A stretch of 64,000 nucleotides of DNA from Anisus vortex. Lineage: Eukaryota; Mollusca; Gastropoda; Planorbidae. Location: assembly GCA_949126835.1 (NCBI GenBank), contig OX421494.1, forward strand, positions 57,106,358-57,170,357, read 5' to 3'. How positions within the stretch are numbered: position 1 is the stretch's first letter; each line of letters begins with the position of its first letter. The notes beneath the pieces were generated by a model that was not told where the DNA came from, did no database searches, and was given only the letters and a program-made list of their open reading frames with translations. A program made the translations under genes and the position numbers. Of this stretch, positions 52,375 through 64,000 are shown one piece after another.

Positions 52375-52680
52375 GTGCTGATCCCTCGTGTGAGGCTAGT
52401 GTCCGCTGGCCAACGGGCATTCTCCTACGCGGGACCGTCCGCTTGAAATCACCTCACACTACAGCTTTGCCAGAGCCCTAGCTTCGACACCTTCAGGAGC
52501 CGGATGAAGACTTAGGCCTACCTACCTATTTCGTTAGCAATATTTGCGTATACATCTTTACATTTTCGTCTGTTGTTCGTTGTCTGTATTGTGTAACTGT
52601 CGTTAGGGCATAGAACTGTCATCAACGAAATATGCGCTACACAAGCACCATTATTATTATTATTATCTTATTAAAGTCTT
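52375..52680 (+). mobile_element. possible LINE/SINE 3' end with (ATT)n tail
   Basis: A GC-richer segment (CGCGGGACCGTCCGCTTGAA, CACCTTCAGGAGCCGGATGA) is followed by ATTGTGTAACTGTCG and an ATTATTATTATTATTATC tail. Confidence 0.4.
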
Positions 52681-52689
52681 TGATAAATA

Positions 52690-53750
52690 TCTAATACAGT
52701 ACAAGCTGCGCGAAGGTGAGCTTGACCTATATAGACTACTTATACCTAGACATGAGGAAGTTTAAAGCTAAACTGCATGTATACCTACTAGATTATAATG
52801 TTTATATTTATTGTTGTTTTTTTTTATTTTGGTCCTTTAAGATTTTCCCAACACAAAATCTTTTTTGAATTGTTTGTATGAGATTGTGTGTAAACTCTAT
52901 TTATAGATCTTTGAGTGCGAAGATTATTCAGGTCACGCTAGCGGGTAAAAGCTGATATTTTGGATAGACTGTACGCGACATTCAAGAAGAATGATGTCAC
53001 TCTTGAATTGTGAACTATGTTCGAACAATGTTTTTTATGGCATTCATCGGCGGGATGGGGGAACAGGGGGGGACCTTTCCCCTACGACCATTTTCGAAAA
53101 AAAAAAGGCCTTTTCGGGAAAAAAATATTCAATTAGTAATTTTAACAAGCCACGAAGCAGAATTTTTGCTGTTTCTAATATTTTTTTCTTTAAATTGCAT
53201 TTCAATTTAATTTAATTTATTAAAATCATTTTGAATAATTCAGCGTGCCAACAGCGGGAAAGTCAAACTGATCAACTATATTATTTTTATGAGACAATTT
53301 ATTTAGTGCCGTAGCAAGACCAAGACCAAAAGAAAAGGAGCGTAATAGAGAAAATCATTAAAGCGTTTCATATTTAATAAAAAATTAACCTGTTTGTTAT
53401 TATCAGCTTTTAAAAAAAATCCATTCATAGCTAATACACAATTTCTTTACTCAACTTACACATTAATAGTTATCAACATTTGAATTAGATCTAGATTTAG
53501 TTGTCAAGAAATTATTCTAGTAATAGATATAAAACCTTTAATGTTTGATCTCAGAATAACTTAGATATACTCTAACATATTATTTTAATTTAATTCAAAG
53601 CGCAAATAGTCTAATCAAATTGCAACTAGGAGGAAAGATACATAATAATCATACAAACTGGGTAGTTATTATAATGTTTAAAAATCTACAATACATTCTT
53701 TAGTCACAAAATGTTTATATAATTTTCAATTATCGTTTTTCTACACATTC
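52690..53750. other. intergenic, little recognised
   Basis: AT-rich. A short MITE scrap (TTCAGCGTGCCAACAGC) is at about 53238-53256. Confidence 0.55.
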
Positions 53751-53754
53751 GTCG

Positions 53755-54326
53755 GCTCGGTGTAAGGGTTCAAGCACCCACAAGGAAAGGAACGAGGGCT
53801 GGACGGCTTCACTGTTTTTGGCACTGCCAACCACCGACGCGCTCGTATGATGTGCCTACTCCAACATCCCTGCTAACATCCCCGCTGGCTGAGACAATAG
53901 TGGCTACTCCTGTTGCGGGTGTGTTATATTCTCACCAATCTGCGTCTACTACATTCGCACATCCCCACATAGCTACAAACAAGGAACTGGGCGTTTGTCT
54001 GCTAAATTCCCAATCGGTCAACCCTGTCGTGAAAGCTGACCTTATTTCCGAATTTATCGTGGAGAACAATCTTGAAAATCGAGACATGGCTACGGCCCGG
54101 GGGCGACCACAAGATTCAAGAACTTACTCCGGCTGGTTATATCACTTCTTCCTTTCCCCACCTGGCTGATGCGAGTGGAGGTATTGCAGTTATATACAAT
54201 CGACACCTGCACGTTGCCTCCTCACTCTCCGACACCCTCCCCTTTTCCCACACCACCTTCGAGGCCGTCGAAATGACAGTGTCCACTACCACTACCCTCT
54301 CCTTCCAGCACAATGCCCAGTCAGGT
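53755..54326 (+). mobile_element. LINE 5' fragment (endonuclease start)
   Basis: Two overlapping frames read NKELGVCLLNSQSVN, VKADLISEFIVENN, then after a frameshift WLRPGGDHKIQELTPAGYIT and GGIAVIYNRHLHVASS, the start of an APE-type endonuclease of a non-LTR element. Confidence 0.75.
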
Positions 54327-54332
54327 ACAGAT

Positions 54333-54410
54333 CACAGCTGAATAACTCAGTGACACCCTCCAGGCCCGGGAATAATTCCAAGCCTTCACTAGGATTCGAA
54401 CCAGCACATA
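54333..54410 (-). mobile_element. SINE fragment
   Basis: GTGACACCCTCCAGGCCCGG and AGGATTCGAACCAGCA match the tRNA-derived SINE head in antisense. Confidence 0.6.
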
Positions 54411-55229
54411 AATAACAACAGTCCCAACAAAAAAAAAACCAGACCTCTAGGCAGTATACATACACAACAGTCCCCTCCCTCCCCTTTTCTCATCTCTAGA
54501 ATCCTCCCCCCCCCCCCCCCTTTTTACACAGAAGTTAAATTCAAACTCACAACATTGGCCAAATAACACACACTCCCATACTAAATCAAGTCTCAGTTCA
54601 AACCATCTCATCACAATCAACTTTAACATTGAACAGAATCAAGCTACAATTCAATTCTAATTGTCAATCATAAATCCTAGATGTTTTTATAAAGTCCATT
54701 ATTTGAAAGTTATAGGCTAAAGTTCACACGGCTGAAATAGAATAAACTTGCTATGCATAACAAATTTTGAAAAACAAAAGAACTTTGTTAGTTTTAATTT
54801 ATTTCTAGTTTTTAGGGTTACAAAATATATAATATATTTATACCTATATATATCTATGTGTGTGTGTGTATTTGTGTTTAGGCCTATAGGTAGATAAATG
54901 GATAAATGCGCAGACGGATATGGGCCTACACAGACAACTGAATTGAGAGGTAGAGAAAGATGAACAGAGAGAGGACAGGGACAACTGTAGGACATTGGTA
55001 ATCAGAACCTAATGAGAGAATATGAATAAATCCTGCCGTGTGTCAAACTCTATACTCGATCAATTCTCCGCCTGGTGGTGTTTCTATAATTAACCTACTC
55101 GTGGCTGTCACGTGTCAATTAAAGTAACGGCTGCGAAAATAGGGAGGAGTATGAATTGGAATTAACAAGTTTGGGTTTCGTACTTTCATAAAGGCTTCTA
55201 TTGGGAAAAAAAGTCAATTAGTGTCTTTA
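54411..55229. other. intergenic, nothing recognised
   Basis: A C-run at about 54508-54521 and a short TG microsatellite at about 54856-54870. Confidence 0.6.
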
Positions 55230-55556
55230 ACTGCGTCAATTTGTGTCTCGTTAAGTGTCTATGGGTGTCTCGATAAAGTGTCTATGTGTGTCTCGATAAA
55301 GTGTCTATGTGTGTCTCGATAAAGTGTCTATGTGTGTCTCGATAAAGTGTCTATTTGTGTATCTATAAAGTGTCTATTTGTGTATCTATAAAGTGTCTCT
55401 TTGTGTTTCAGTAAATTGTCTATTTGTGTCTCGATAAAGTGTCTATTTGTGTATCGGTTAAGTGTCCATTCATGTCTTTTTAAAGTTTCAATTCGTGTTT
55501 CACTAAAGTGTCAATTTGTGTCTCGGTAAAGTGGCAGTGTGTCTCTCTGTAAAATG
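55230..55556. repeat. degenerate ~23-bp minisatellite, ~13 copies
   Basis: GTGTCTATTTGTGTCTCGAT and AAA units, increasingly diverged to the right. Confidence 0.85.
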
Positions 55557-57460
55557 TAAATTACTGTTTATAAATTGCGTCTGTTTGTGTCTAGAAAAAT
55601 AAAACATAATGGCAATTAAATACAAACTAAATAATTATGTTATAAAAACATCAATAAATAAATACAAACTAAATAATTATTTTATAAAAACATCAATAAT
55701 TAAATTGCAAGATAAACATTTGGAAGAGACATAGTAAAAAAAATGTAAGTAAGAGTTCTGCAGCTTGGTTAGGCTAAGCATGAAATGAATGAAAACAATT
55801 TTACCAAGTTTATTTATATTTTATTCCTACACTGTCTCGATACTTGGCTAGGCTAAATGTGTTGAGTGCATTTAAGTCTATATTATATATTATATCACTT
55901 AATCAACTTAATGCAGTTTTATTTTGTATTTAGCTATGGATTTATTTTGGTAAATTCTCACCTACAGCTGGCAATTTTATTTCCCTCTCTAAATGTTTTA
56001 TCAACCTTTAAATGACGATTGAAATTGTATGCCCTTTTAATAAAGGATATTTTAGATGGAAATTTAGGACGAGTGATTTATACTATACCTCTGGAATGTA
56101 CGAGTTCTTGAAGTTTAGAAATGAGTAAATGAATGTTGAATGAGTAGAACGAATGCTAAAACTTGGAATAGTTCTAATTAATGTAACAAAAAAACAAGAA
56201 CAGAAACATATTGGAAGGCCTAAGTAATCGGAAGTAATCCTAGTCCTATGAAGCTACAGGTAATCTTAGTCCTATGAAGCTACAGGTAATCCTAGTCCTG
56301 TGAAATTAAAGGCCTACCACATGAACAATTTAAAACATAGATCTATTATCAATACAAAAAGATAAAAGAAATCTCTAAGACAAAATTTAACATTTCGATG
56401 GTCTACATATTAAGCTCAACTTGAAAGTTTGCTATATAAAACTACTCACACAAAACCAGCTCACGTATTACGACCAGCTCCTTGTGTGGTTATTTCCTCC
56501 TGAAAACATTCTGACGTCTGCAACTTTGTTTGCATTACAGGTTTTCAATTTTACAACTAATCTGCTGATCTGTCTCAGCGGGCACGTTTTCAAAAGTTAA
56601 TGTTTCTTTTTTGTGTGTTTGTTTGATATTTTTTCTCATGGCAACGGTCTCTCGGTCAGCGAGTGACGTAAGCAGCAGGCGTAAAAATACTCTCGTGTGA
56701 GCGGGAACTGAATGAAGCTGAAAGTCCTCACTCCTGGCTCAAATGTATTTGACACATTTCTAATATTGGTTAGCCATACGGACACAACAATCATAGTTGA
56801 TTGACATAGTTCTCAATTTGTTAAATACATTTTAACATTTATAGACACATTTTAATATTTCTTTAGAAACATTTCTTAGGTAGGCCTATAATCCTATATA
56901 GGCATAATATAAATATAAGGTTACTTGTTTAACACATTTCTTAGGTTTAAACACATTTCTTAAGTAGGCCTCCAAAAGATCTACTTGTTAAACACATTTA
57001 TAATATATAAATATATATAGGCTATTATATAATAATAAACAGAAATAACTTTTGTTTCAATTTTAATGTCGATTTAAATCATTCTGTGTCATCACTTAAA
57101 TGAAATTTTCTCACTAAAATAGATTTTACCTGACCTTTGCCCCCAAGCGCTGTTAACATTTGTTAACTAAATACTATTTTACCCCCCCCCCCCCCCTAGA
57201 AGACAGTGAGCCAAAGATTTCCGTAGGCAATCGGGCACAATATTATAATATAGTCCATTACAAGAGGTGATAATTCAATAATATCTGTTTGACTTTTTTT
57301 TATTTCTCGATTATTTCCCTTTTATTATATTTAGACTTTAGACAACCAACATCTCTATTCATATTTTACATAAAATTGCACACATAGTAAAATTCACGAT
57401 TAGAATTAAAACACAGTAATAATATATTCAGAGCCTATATAATAATATACTTATTCATAT
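55557..57460. other. intergenic, nothing recognised
   Basis: AT-rich. A short 22-bp repeat (AATCCTAGTCCTATGAAGCT type, 3 copies) is at about 56227-56300, and a C-run at about 57183. Confidence 0.55.
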
Positions 57461-57462
57461 AG

Positions 57463-57580
57463 AATGGGTCATCTGAATCAAAACAGGAAAAATCAACAGC
57501 TTAACATCCTTTGAAACTCTAATACAGACTAGACTCAAACCATGGATAAGCACAGGATGCCAGAATCTTATGGACTAGTC
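57463..57580 (+). mobile_element. LINE 3' fragment
   Basis: AATGGGTCATCTGAATCAAA, AACAGCTTAACATCCTTTGA and CAGACTAGACTCAAACCATG match the LINE tail at 39010-39110. Confidence 0.55.
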
Positions 57581-57594
57581 AACTACCCAATATT

Positions 57595-58275
57595 CTCTCA
57601 CTCTGTATATATATACTAGCTAAATCTCCTGCCGTTGCCCGGGAAAAAATTAAACAGGCCTTTATAAGCTACAGATAAAGATTTTATAAACTACAATAAA
57701 CAGAAAGCTATAGATCTAATAATTAACAAAAATATATATAACTATTATTTACTGAACAAATATAGGAAAGTAATTTAAAATAAACATTGTCATCAGGTTA
57801 AAAATAGGCAAGTCCTTTTGTTTAACAAAAAGCTTAATTGTCTGGTGTTGCCTGTGGCCAAAATACACACCGGTAGTTACATAGGCCCATAGCTAAGATA
57901 AAAATGTATAAACTACAATAAACTGAAAACATTAACAATTTTAAGAATATAATTATTATTTATTTACGTTTTGATTTTACTTACTGAAAACATTTTAAGA
58001 AAGCTTTAAGTCCTGAAATTCTTTACAATTTAATAAAGAAAAGTAAATATTACACTAACCAAAACGAGTAAAAAACAAAAAAAGAAACATATCAGTGTTG
58101 AATCGAACCCAGGTCACCCGCATGGCAGGTAGGATACACTAACCAGGCAGCAAGGAAGACACCTGCTAGAAGCGAGATCATAAAAGTAAAATAGACAATA
58201 AGGTCTTGTGTCTTTAAATTAACCAATGGCGATCGGATAACACACAAACATAGTCTACTTTATATATATAGGTGA
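57595..58275. mobile_element. composite dispersed repeat with tRNA-like segment
   Basis: Begins ACTAGCTAAATCTCCTGCCG and TTGCCCGGG, and ends CTACTTTATATATATAGG. On the - strand at about 58145-58090, GGTTAGTGTATCC...ACCTGGGTTCGATTC resembles tRNA A and B boxes. Confidence 0.45.
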
Positions 58276-58389
58276 GTGTGTATGTACAAACATAAAAGCC
58301 ATGTATCAACACGACAAACAAATTTTTTTATTTCTTTATTGGTTTCAAAATATATGAGAGTTTTTAATTTGATTATTTTTTTTACAAGA

Positions 58390-58632
58390 GAAAATCAATA
58401 GAAAGATCAATAGATAGATCAATAGAAAGATCAATAGAAAGATCAATAGATAGATCAATAGATGTATCAATAGATGTATCAATAGATGTATCAATAGATA
58501 GATCAATAGAAAGATCAATAGATAGATCAATAGATGTATCAATAGAAAGATCAAAAAAAAGATCAATAGATAGATCAATAGAAAGATCAATAGATAGATC
58601 AATAGAAAGTTCAATAGATAGATCAATAGATA
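58390..58632. repeat. 12-bp minisatellite, ~20 copies
   Basis: GATCAATAGATA, GATCAATAGAAA and ATCAATAGATGT units. Confidence 0.95.
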
Positions 58633-58639
58633 CATTTTG

Positions 58640-59450
58640 AAACATTCACAGCCAGATTACATAACAGGATTATTTATCGTACATCAAAAATATGTTTAAT
58701 TCTTTCTCAAGTTATCAATGACCAATTGCTTACGGGCTTAATGTCTATGTGTCAAAATTCTGCTTTATATGATGATGGAAAGTGGGTCAGTTAGACTTCT
58801 GAAGGCATGGTTGCCTGGACATGTATACTTACATACATACATATTTGTCACAGTGATTTTACAATCGCCCAAGTCACTTTTTGAGGGGTTTGAATTAAGA
58901 GTTGAAATGTATTGTTTACACAGTCTTCTATTATATGGCAAATCAACTATAAGCCTATCTTAAACCAATCAGAAAACAGGTTTTTGTTTACAAAATATAC
59001 CAAAGTGACATAACAGAAGTAATACGGATGTTATTCAGTTTTTTTAGGTTTCTCAAAACAAAATGACTTATGCGATTGTGAAATGATCGTGACGATGTAT
59101 ACGTACATGTATTACCCTATGTATACTTGCATACATACATACACAAGTGAAGTCAATATGAGAAATCTTTTAAAAGTTTAAAACTATGAGTCCAATCAAA
59201 AGGTTGACTAACTTTTCATGAAAGAATATGAAACAGCTAAGTTGTGACAATATATAAAGTATTAAATATAACTCAATAATGCAATAAAATATAATACTTA
59301 GAAAGATATTTGCAACTTTTTTCTGATTCCATAGGAATATTTCAAGAAGTTCTCATACTTTAAAATATCTTTAAAGCTTCCAATGATTTGCCTCCCCACC
59401 CCCCACCCCCTCCCAAAAGAAATAAAAACAACAACACAGCTTTAAACTCT
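58640..59450. other. intergenic, nothing recognised
   Basis: AT-rich; ACATACATAC-type short repeats near 58832 and 59129. Confidence 0.55.
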
Positions 59451-59454
59451 AAAT

Positions 59455-59525
59455 CAAAATGCAAGACTAGACCACTGTAGATTACTAAATCTTCTGTATA
59501 GCAGGAAGTCTGTAAATATTAAGTT
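59455..59525 (+). mobile_element. LINE 3' tail fragment
   Basis: AAATGCAAGACTAGACCACT and TCTGTATAGCAGGAAGTCTG match the tail at 39080-39150. Confidence 0.5.
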
Positions 59526-59885
59526 TGAAAAAAAAGATACTAAACTTTAAAATGCATCACTGTACAAATATAAATATACAATTAAAGCAAATACTTCAAA
59601 CAAAACCTGTTAATTATGTTTAAGCAAAACTTAAAAATTAAAAACTAGTTCCAATGATTCAAAAAAACAACAAAACAAAAAATGTATATTGCAAAAACTA
59701 AATACAAAGGTAAATAAAAATGTAATGGATGAGACTAGAGTCATGTAGTGTTTGCTAAATGTTTAGAATCAAACAATAGTCAACATTTTTCAGTACTCAA
59801 GGCCTATACCTATAGCCATTGTCTAAATATCACTTTATCAGGTTTGTTTTCTGGTTAAAATCATCTGAATTATCTCCCTTGGTCT

Positions 59886-60100
59886 GAATGGTGTCCCTGA
59901 GTAAACCAAGCTTAGATGGCCACACAATCCCACTGTACCTGATATTGGTTGGGGGGGGGGGGAAGTAAAGGCGCCAGGCCACACAATCCCACTGTACCTG
60001 ATATTGGTTGGGCAGGCCACACAATCCTATTCTGTACCTGATATTGGTTGGGGGAAAGTAAAGGCGACTGGCCACAAAATCCTACTGGCCTTATATACTT
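59886..60100 (+). repeat. SINE body fragment amplified ~3 times
   Basis: GGTGTCCCTGAGTAAACC opens a SINE-like body. The segment CACACAATCCCACTGTACCT plus GATATTGGTTGGG then repeats three times, with a G-run and AAGTAAAGGCG variants. Confidence 0.6.
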
Positions 60101-60129
60101 GTTGTATACCCTTTGCTTCATTAGCCACA

Positions 60130-61475
60130 TGGCGTGGCAGGATATATTTATTCAAAAGTTTTATAAATCAAACATGATGGCATTCAGTAGGTCAACAAAG
60201 AACTATAACTCTAAAGACTTAAACAACATATGTCAAGGTCATCAAGAAATAAAAATACTTTTTAACAATACACTGTCCTACATTACCATTTATACCAAAA
60301 GTTATTTTTAAAAAATGTTACGCAAGTTTAAAAAGAATGCCATTAGCTCTACATTGATTGGAATTACTGGTAAATATTCTTTATAAAATTTAACTTTTTA
60401 GAATTGAAATCCGCCATTATTTATATCTTAAAATTATAGTCTACTTTAGACAAAATATATTTTTATAATCATATTTATGATTCTCATCAAAATATGCTTA
60501 GATTCATAAAGAAAATAATTATTACCCTTTAAACCACAAATCAATTTTAAATGAAAATTTAAAAATGTAAAAAAAAAGTTTTACAATAAATGGTTGATAA
60601 CTGATATTAAAATAATACATACACATAACAATACATAACACAAGACAATTTTGATTGTATTTAAAAATAAGACGAAACCAAATAGAAAAAACAGCAACCA
60701 AAATTATTAAATTATAATAGACAATAGATAATATGTCTATAGACAATAGATAAAATTGGTCCGTAATCATAAAATAAATGTTTTAAAAGTGCATTTTTTT
60801 TAGGAAACAATTTTGTTTGATTGTAAATAGAATTTTTATCATTTCTACAACAACAATCTAAGAGACATTATAAAATTAAGTCTAATAAAAAAAGTCTTCA
60901 AATAAATTTTAAATTGAATGTTTAGAGACTATACCAAACTCTTCTCCCAAACGCACACCATCACCATCCCCACATTTTTACACAATGTCAGTTGTTTTAT
61001 AGCAAACATTTCTCACTAACCTTCAAAAAAACTATTGTAGAATTATTTTTGTTAAAACATTCAATTTATGAACTGTAAATGACCCTCACAAAATTAAATT
61101 TATGAACTGTAAATGACCAACACAAAATCAGTGAATAAATATAAAGAGAGTCATTAAAAATCAACAGTATCACAAGCAGCAAACCAATGCATAGATGACA
61201 ATGAGGTCATAATAAACACAAAAACAAAAAACATTCCATGTATTGTAACAGGCAATACACATTTTTTTTTAAAATTCAAAAGTTGTAAAAACAACACAGA
61301 ATAATTTCAAGAAAATCATGTCTGTAGCAGAAATAGAGTGAATTAAACAAAATAATTTTAATATTTAAATAAACAAAGTTAAACAAGACAAATTTTGACT
61401 TTCTCTTTTAAAAACTTTTTTTTTAAATGGTTTGGGGGGGGGGGGGAGGAATCCATGAGAGTAAGAAGTAAAGGA
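60130..61475. other. intergenic, nothing recognised
   Basis: Very AT-rich; a G-run at about 61434-61447 precedes the 28-bp array. Confidence 0.6.
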
Positions 61476-61477
61476 AA

Positions 61478-62428
61478 ATACCAGAACATATATAGTAATT
61501 GGTAAATACCAGAACATATACAGTAATTGGTAAATACCAGGATATATACAGTGTGGTTAACAACCAGAACATATACAGTAAGTGGTAGATATCAGGACAT
61601 ATACAGTAGGCCTAAATGGTAAATACCAGGACATATACAGTAAGTGGTAAATACCAGGACATCTACAGTAAGTTGTAAATACCAGGACATATACAGTAAA
61701 TGGTAAATACCAGGACATATACAGTAAATGGTAAATACCAGGACATATACAGTAAATGGTAAATACCAGGACATATACAATAAATGGTAAATACCAGGAC
61801 ATATACAGTAAATGGTAAATACCAGGAGATATACAGTAAATGGTAAATACCAGGACATATACAGTAATTGGTAAATACCAGGACATATACAGTAATTGGT
61901 AAATACCAGGACATATACAGTAATTGGTAAATACCAGGACATATACAGTAATTGGTAAATACCAGGACATATACAGTAAGTGGTAAATACCAGGACATAT
62001 ACAGTAATTGGTAAATACCAGGACATATACAGTAAATGGTAAATACCAGGACATATACAGTAAATGGTAAATACCAGGACATATACAGTAAATGGTAAAT
62101 ACCAGGACATATACAGTAAATGGTAAATACCAGGACATATACAGTAAGTGGTAAATACCAGGACATATACAGTAAATGGTAAATACCAGGACATATACAG
62201 TAAATGGTAAATACCAGGACATATACAGTAAATGGTAAATACCAGGACATATACAGTAATTGGTAAATACCAGGACATATACAGTAATTGGTAAATACCA
62301 GGACATATACAGTAATTGGTAAATACCAGGACATATACAGTAATTGGTAAATACCAGGACATATACAGTAATTGGTAAATACCAGGACATATACAGTAAT
62401 TGGTAAATACCAGGACATATACAGTAAA
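61478..62428. repeat. 28-bp minisatellite, ~34 copies
   Basis: Units ACCAGGACATATACAGTAAT plus TGGTAAAT, with AATGG and AGTGG variants. One unit has a 6-bp GGCCTA insertion (61607-61614). Confidence 0.95.
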
Positions 62429-62429
62429 C

Positions 62430-62885
62430 AGTGTAAACTTTGAAAAAATGACAAGAGCACTTAGTGGATTTCAAAGTAATTTATATCACAATGAGAAAAT
62501 ATTGAATTTCACTGAAGGCCCAGATTTCTCACTGACACTGAAGCGTCACCAGTTGTTTGTTACTGCATCTAGCAACACAAAATATTTCCTTTCACTGTTT
62601 GGATTTTAAAAGCAATCAGATGTTTGGAAAAACTAAATAAAGATTTGTATCATATTACAAAGTATATTTGAATATGTTCTTTGGTTTTCAAAAATATAGT
62701 GTTTTACAATATATGAATATATACCTGTATTATATATTATCAAGAAAAACAAATTATGGCAGAAGAAAACATATATGGCACAGTTATTCAATAAAGTATT
62801 AAAGTTAAAACAATACCCAGCACAACAATCAGCATTGAAGTTGCCTTTGACCAATATTAGAAAACAAGTTTAAAACAACAATACT
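62430..62885. other. 3' flank of the SPSB3-like gene, nothing recognised
   Basis: AT-rich. It may hold part of the 3' UTR if the signal at the stop codon is not used. Confidence 0.5.
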
Positions 62886-62891
62886 TTTATT
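62886..62891 (-). promoter_or_regulatory. AATAAA overlapping the SPSB3-like stop codon
   Basis: The - strand reads TAAATAAAA, so the signal begins on the last base of the stop. If used, the 3' UTR would be about 20 nt. Confidence 0.4.
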
Positions 62892-63276
62892 TACAGATTT
62901 TTCAGCTGAAGTTTCATGAGTTTGGGCAAAGGGAGGTTATCAATGCCGTCTGCATTTTTCACGCTGCTCCGTATCTTTGAAAAGCACTTCTCCTGCAAGG
63001 TCAGGTAGCGGCACGTTCTGGCACCCAGCTCAAGCTCTGTCTGGGTGGCGGTGGAGCTAATCAGGGGATACAGTGGCTCATGGACTGAATTCAGACCGTT
63101 GAAAGCTTCACCCAGGCTCACGCCATTTTTGAAAAAGGAAAGAGTCCCCTTGTATATGTTCAGCAATACGCCGATGACAGTTGATCTCTCATAGAATGGG
63201 TCACAGTAACGCTTGCTGATTCCATTATGCCATAGAAAACCTTTATAGGAAAGTCCCCAGCTTTCTCTATCCTGCC
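62891..63276 (-). CDS. SPSB3: SPSB3-like last exon (SPRY end and SOCS box)
   Basis: Acceptor TCTGCAG|GGCAGG, 128 codons plus a split codon, stop TAA at 62893-62891. Encodes QDRESWGLSYKGFLWHNG through the SOCS-box-like C-terminus. Confidence 0.87.
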
Positions 63277-64000
63277 CTGCAGACAGTAGTGGAAATATAA
63301 TATGTTAGTATTCTAATAGTAAGAATATTAAGTATAATACAGTATAAAAACAATAATATGATATCATTTAATATCTTACATTATGCTTTAAACATAAGTG
63401 TAGTTTATTAGTATAAGTATTACAACATGATATAATTGTAATAAAAAAACAATATGACATAAAATATATAATTCAATACACTACAATACAAGATATATAA
63501 TATAATTTAATAGATAATATAATACAATACCAAATATAGTTATATATTATAATAAAAAATGTAACTTAACAAACAAATATAATAGAATATAGTATAATAT
63601 AATTTAAAATAACACAATATAATATATTTGAAGCATGGTTATTGAAAGGTGTCTGCTATAATTTCATAAAAAACAGATCGTCTTCCGGTTAGTAAACCAG
63701 ACTGTCAACACAACGGCACAGGTTCTATCCCTGCCGCCCAACCAATCCCTGCCGCCCTGTAGGAGTTTTGGGCCTTAAAATCTTTTATTCAAAAGGAGAG
63801 ACTGTAAACTTATAAGTCATCATATTGTAAAGCAACAATAATGCTACTCAATCCCCTAGCTGATCCTTACCTAGAAGATTTATAAACTGGTAATGCTTGG
63901 ACATGAGTAATGCTTTCCTGGTGCCGATGCCAATCATCACAGATGTTCCTATGGGAGGTTCTAGAAAGATGATTTCCCAGTAATGTTCACCTTCTAAAAA
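62891..64000 (-). CDS. SPSB3: SPSB3-like SPRY/SOCS-box protein, 5' part outside the window
   Basis: Exons on the - strand: (64000)-63871 and 63276-62891, joined in phase 1 (G|GG). Reading: HYWEIIFLEPPIGTSVMIGI (SPRY start), QDRESWGLSYKGFLWHNG, VIGVLLNIYKGTLSFFKNG (SPRY core) and LYPLISSTATQTELELG, then a C-terminal SOCS-box-like segment with RYLTLQEKC and NLPLPKLMKLQL. The order matches remembered vertebrate SPSB3, including SWGLSYTG and LPLPPGLK. SPSB proteins present substrates to a Cullin-5 ubiquitin ligase through the SOCS box; substrate here is unknown. Donor CTTCTAG|GTAAGG, acceptor TCTGCAG|GG. Confidence 0.85.
63725..63815 (+). repeat. interspersed repeat tail in SPSB3-like intron
   Basis: CTGCCGCCCTGTAGGAGTTT, TGGGCCTTAAAATC and AGAGACTGTAAACTTATAAG belong to the family at 1044 and 23917. 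Confidence 0.55.
63871..64000 (-). CDS. SPSB3: SPSB3-like SPRY exon, cut by window edge
   Basis: Open from the edge to donor CTAG|GTAAGG. Encodes EGEHYWEIIFLEPPIGTSVM and IGIGTRKALLMSKHYQ. TTTTTAG near 63994 could be an acceptor, or the exon continues outside. Confidence 0.82.

Noticed and set aside
56460..56720. Possible promoter (TGACGTAA CRE-like motif, GC-richer block)
   Set aside because: One short motif; no adjacent exon on either strand.
61557..62474. 305-residue - strand open frame (CPGIY/VLVF repeats)
   Set aside because: Translation of the 28-bp array in all frames; no domain; not connected by splicing to the SPSB3-like exons.

Overview
The window is eukaryotic nuclear DNA. It is AT-rich and intron-rich, with tRNA-derived SINEs, non-LTR retrotransposon debris, hAT and pogo DNA transposons and more than twenty minisatellites. 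The repeat families and the abundance of the octamer TAGGCCTA suggest a gastropod mollusc, perhaps a heterobranch or planorbid-type snail. That assignment is inference. No bacterial gene, CRISPR array or operon is present.

Gene 1, 1296-36728, + strand: most of a CCDC57 orthologue, a coiled-coil protein of the centrosome and centriolar satellites in vertebrates. I resolve 21 exons, including a probable 36-nt microexon. All phases join without a break and encode about 1,016 residues up to a stop at 35945-35947. The first exon or exons lie left of the window. One intron uses a GC donor. The introns are crowded with tandem arrays and transposons.

The most unusual feature is that several arrays sit on CCDC57 splice junctions and carry copies of the junction. 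The clearest are the 64-bp array abutting the acceptor at 10339, the 36/43-bp array at the donor near 15592/15631, the 55-bp array at the donor at 19702, the 33-bp array at 27769, the ~27-bp array at 28596 and the 35-bp array (about 120 copies) abutting the last acceptor at 35756. In the 64-, 55- and 35-bp arrays each unit begins with GT and ends with AG, so every unit is framed like a tiny intron and every unit joint (AG|GT) resembles a recursive-splicing site.

36.7-44.3 kb is intergenic: SINEs, two LINE 3' ends, a 17-bp array, a 2.2-kb CA-rich array and a hAT-type MITE with target-site duplication.

Gene 2, 49895-44281, - strand: a two-exon gene for a predicted 200-residue secreted cysteine-rich protein. 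It has a signal-peptide exon, a 5-kb intron, 14 cysteines in two blocks and a near polyadenylation signal. I do not recognise its family. Its intron holds two minisatellites, a MITE and a pogo-type transposase fragment.

50-61 kb is transposon-rich and otherwise empty: an intact-ended 1.84-kb hAT-type element with a perfect 8-bp target-site duplication, a LINE endonuclease fragment and several old repeats.

Gene 3, 64000-62886, - strand: the 3' part of an SPSB3-like gene (SPRY domain plus SOCS box), a predicted CRL5 ubiquitin-ligase substrate receptor, running off the right edge.

The three genes show no sign of working together; they are neighbours in a repeat-rich region.
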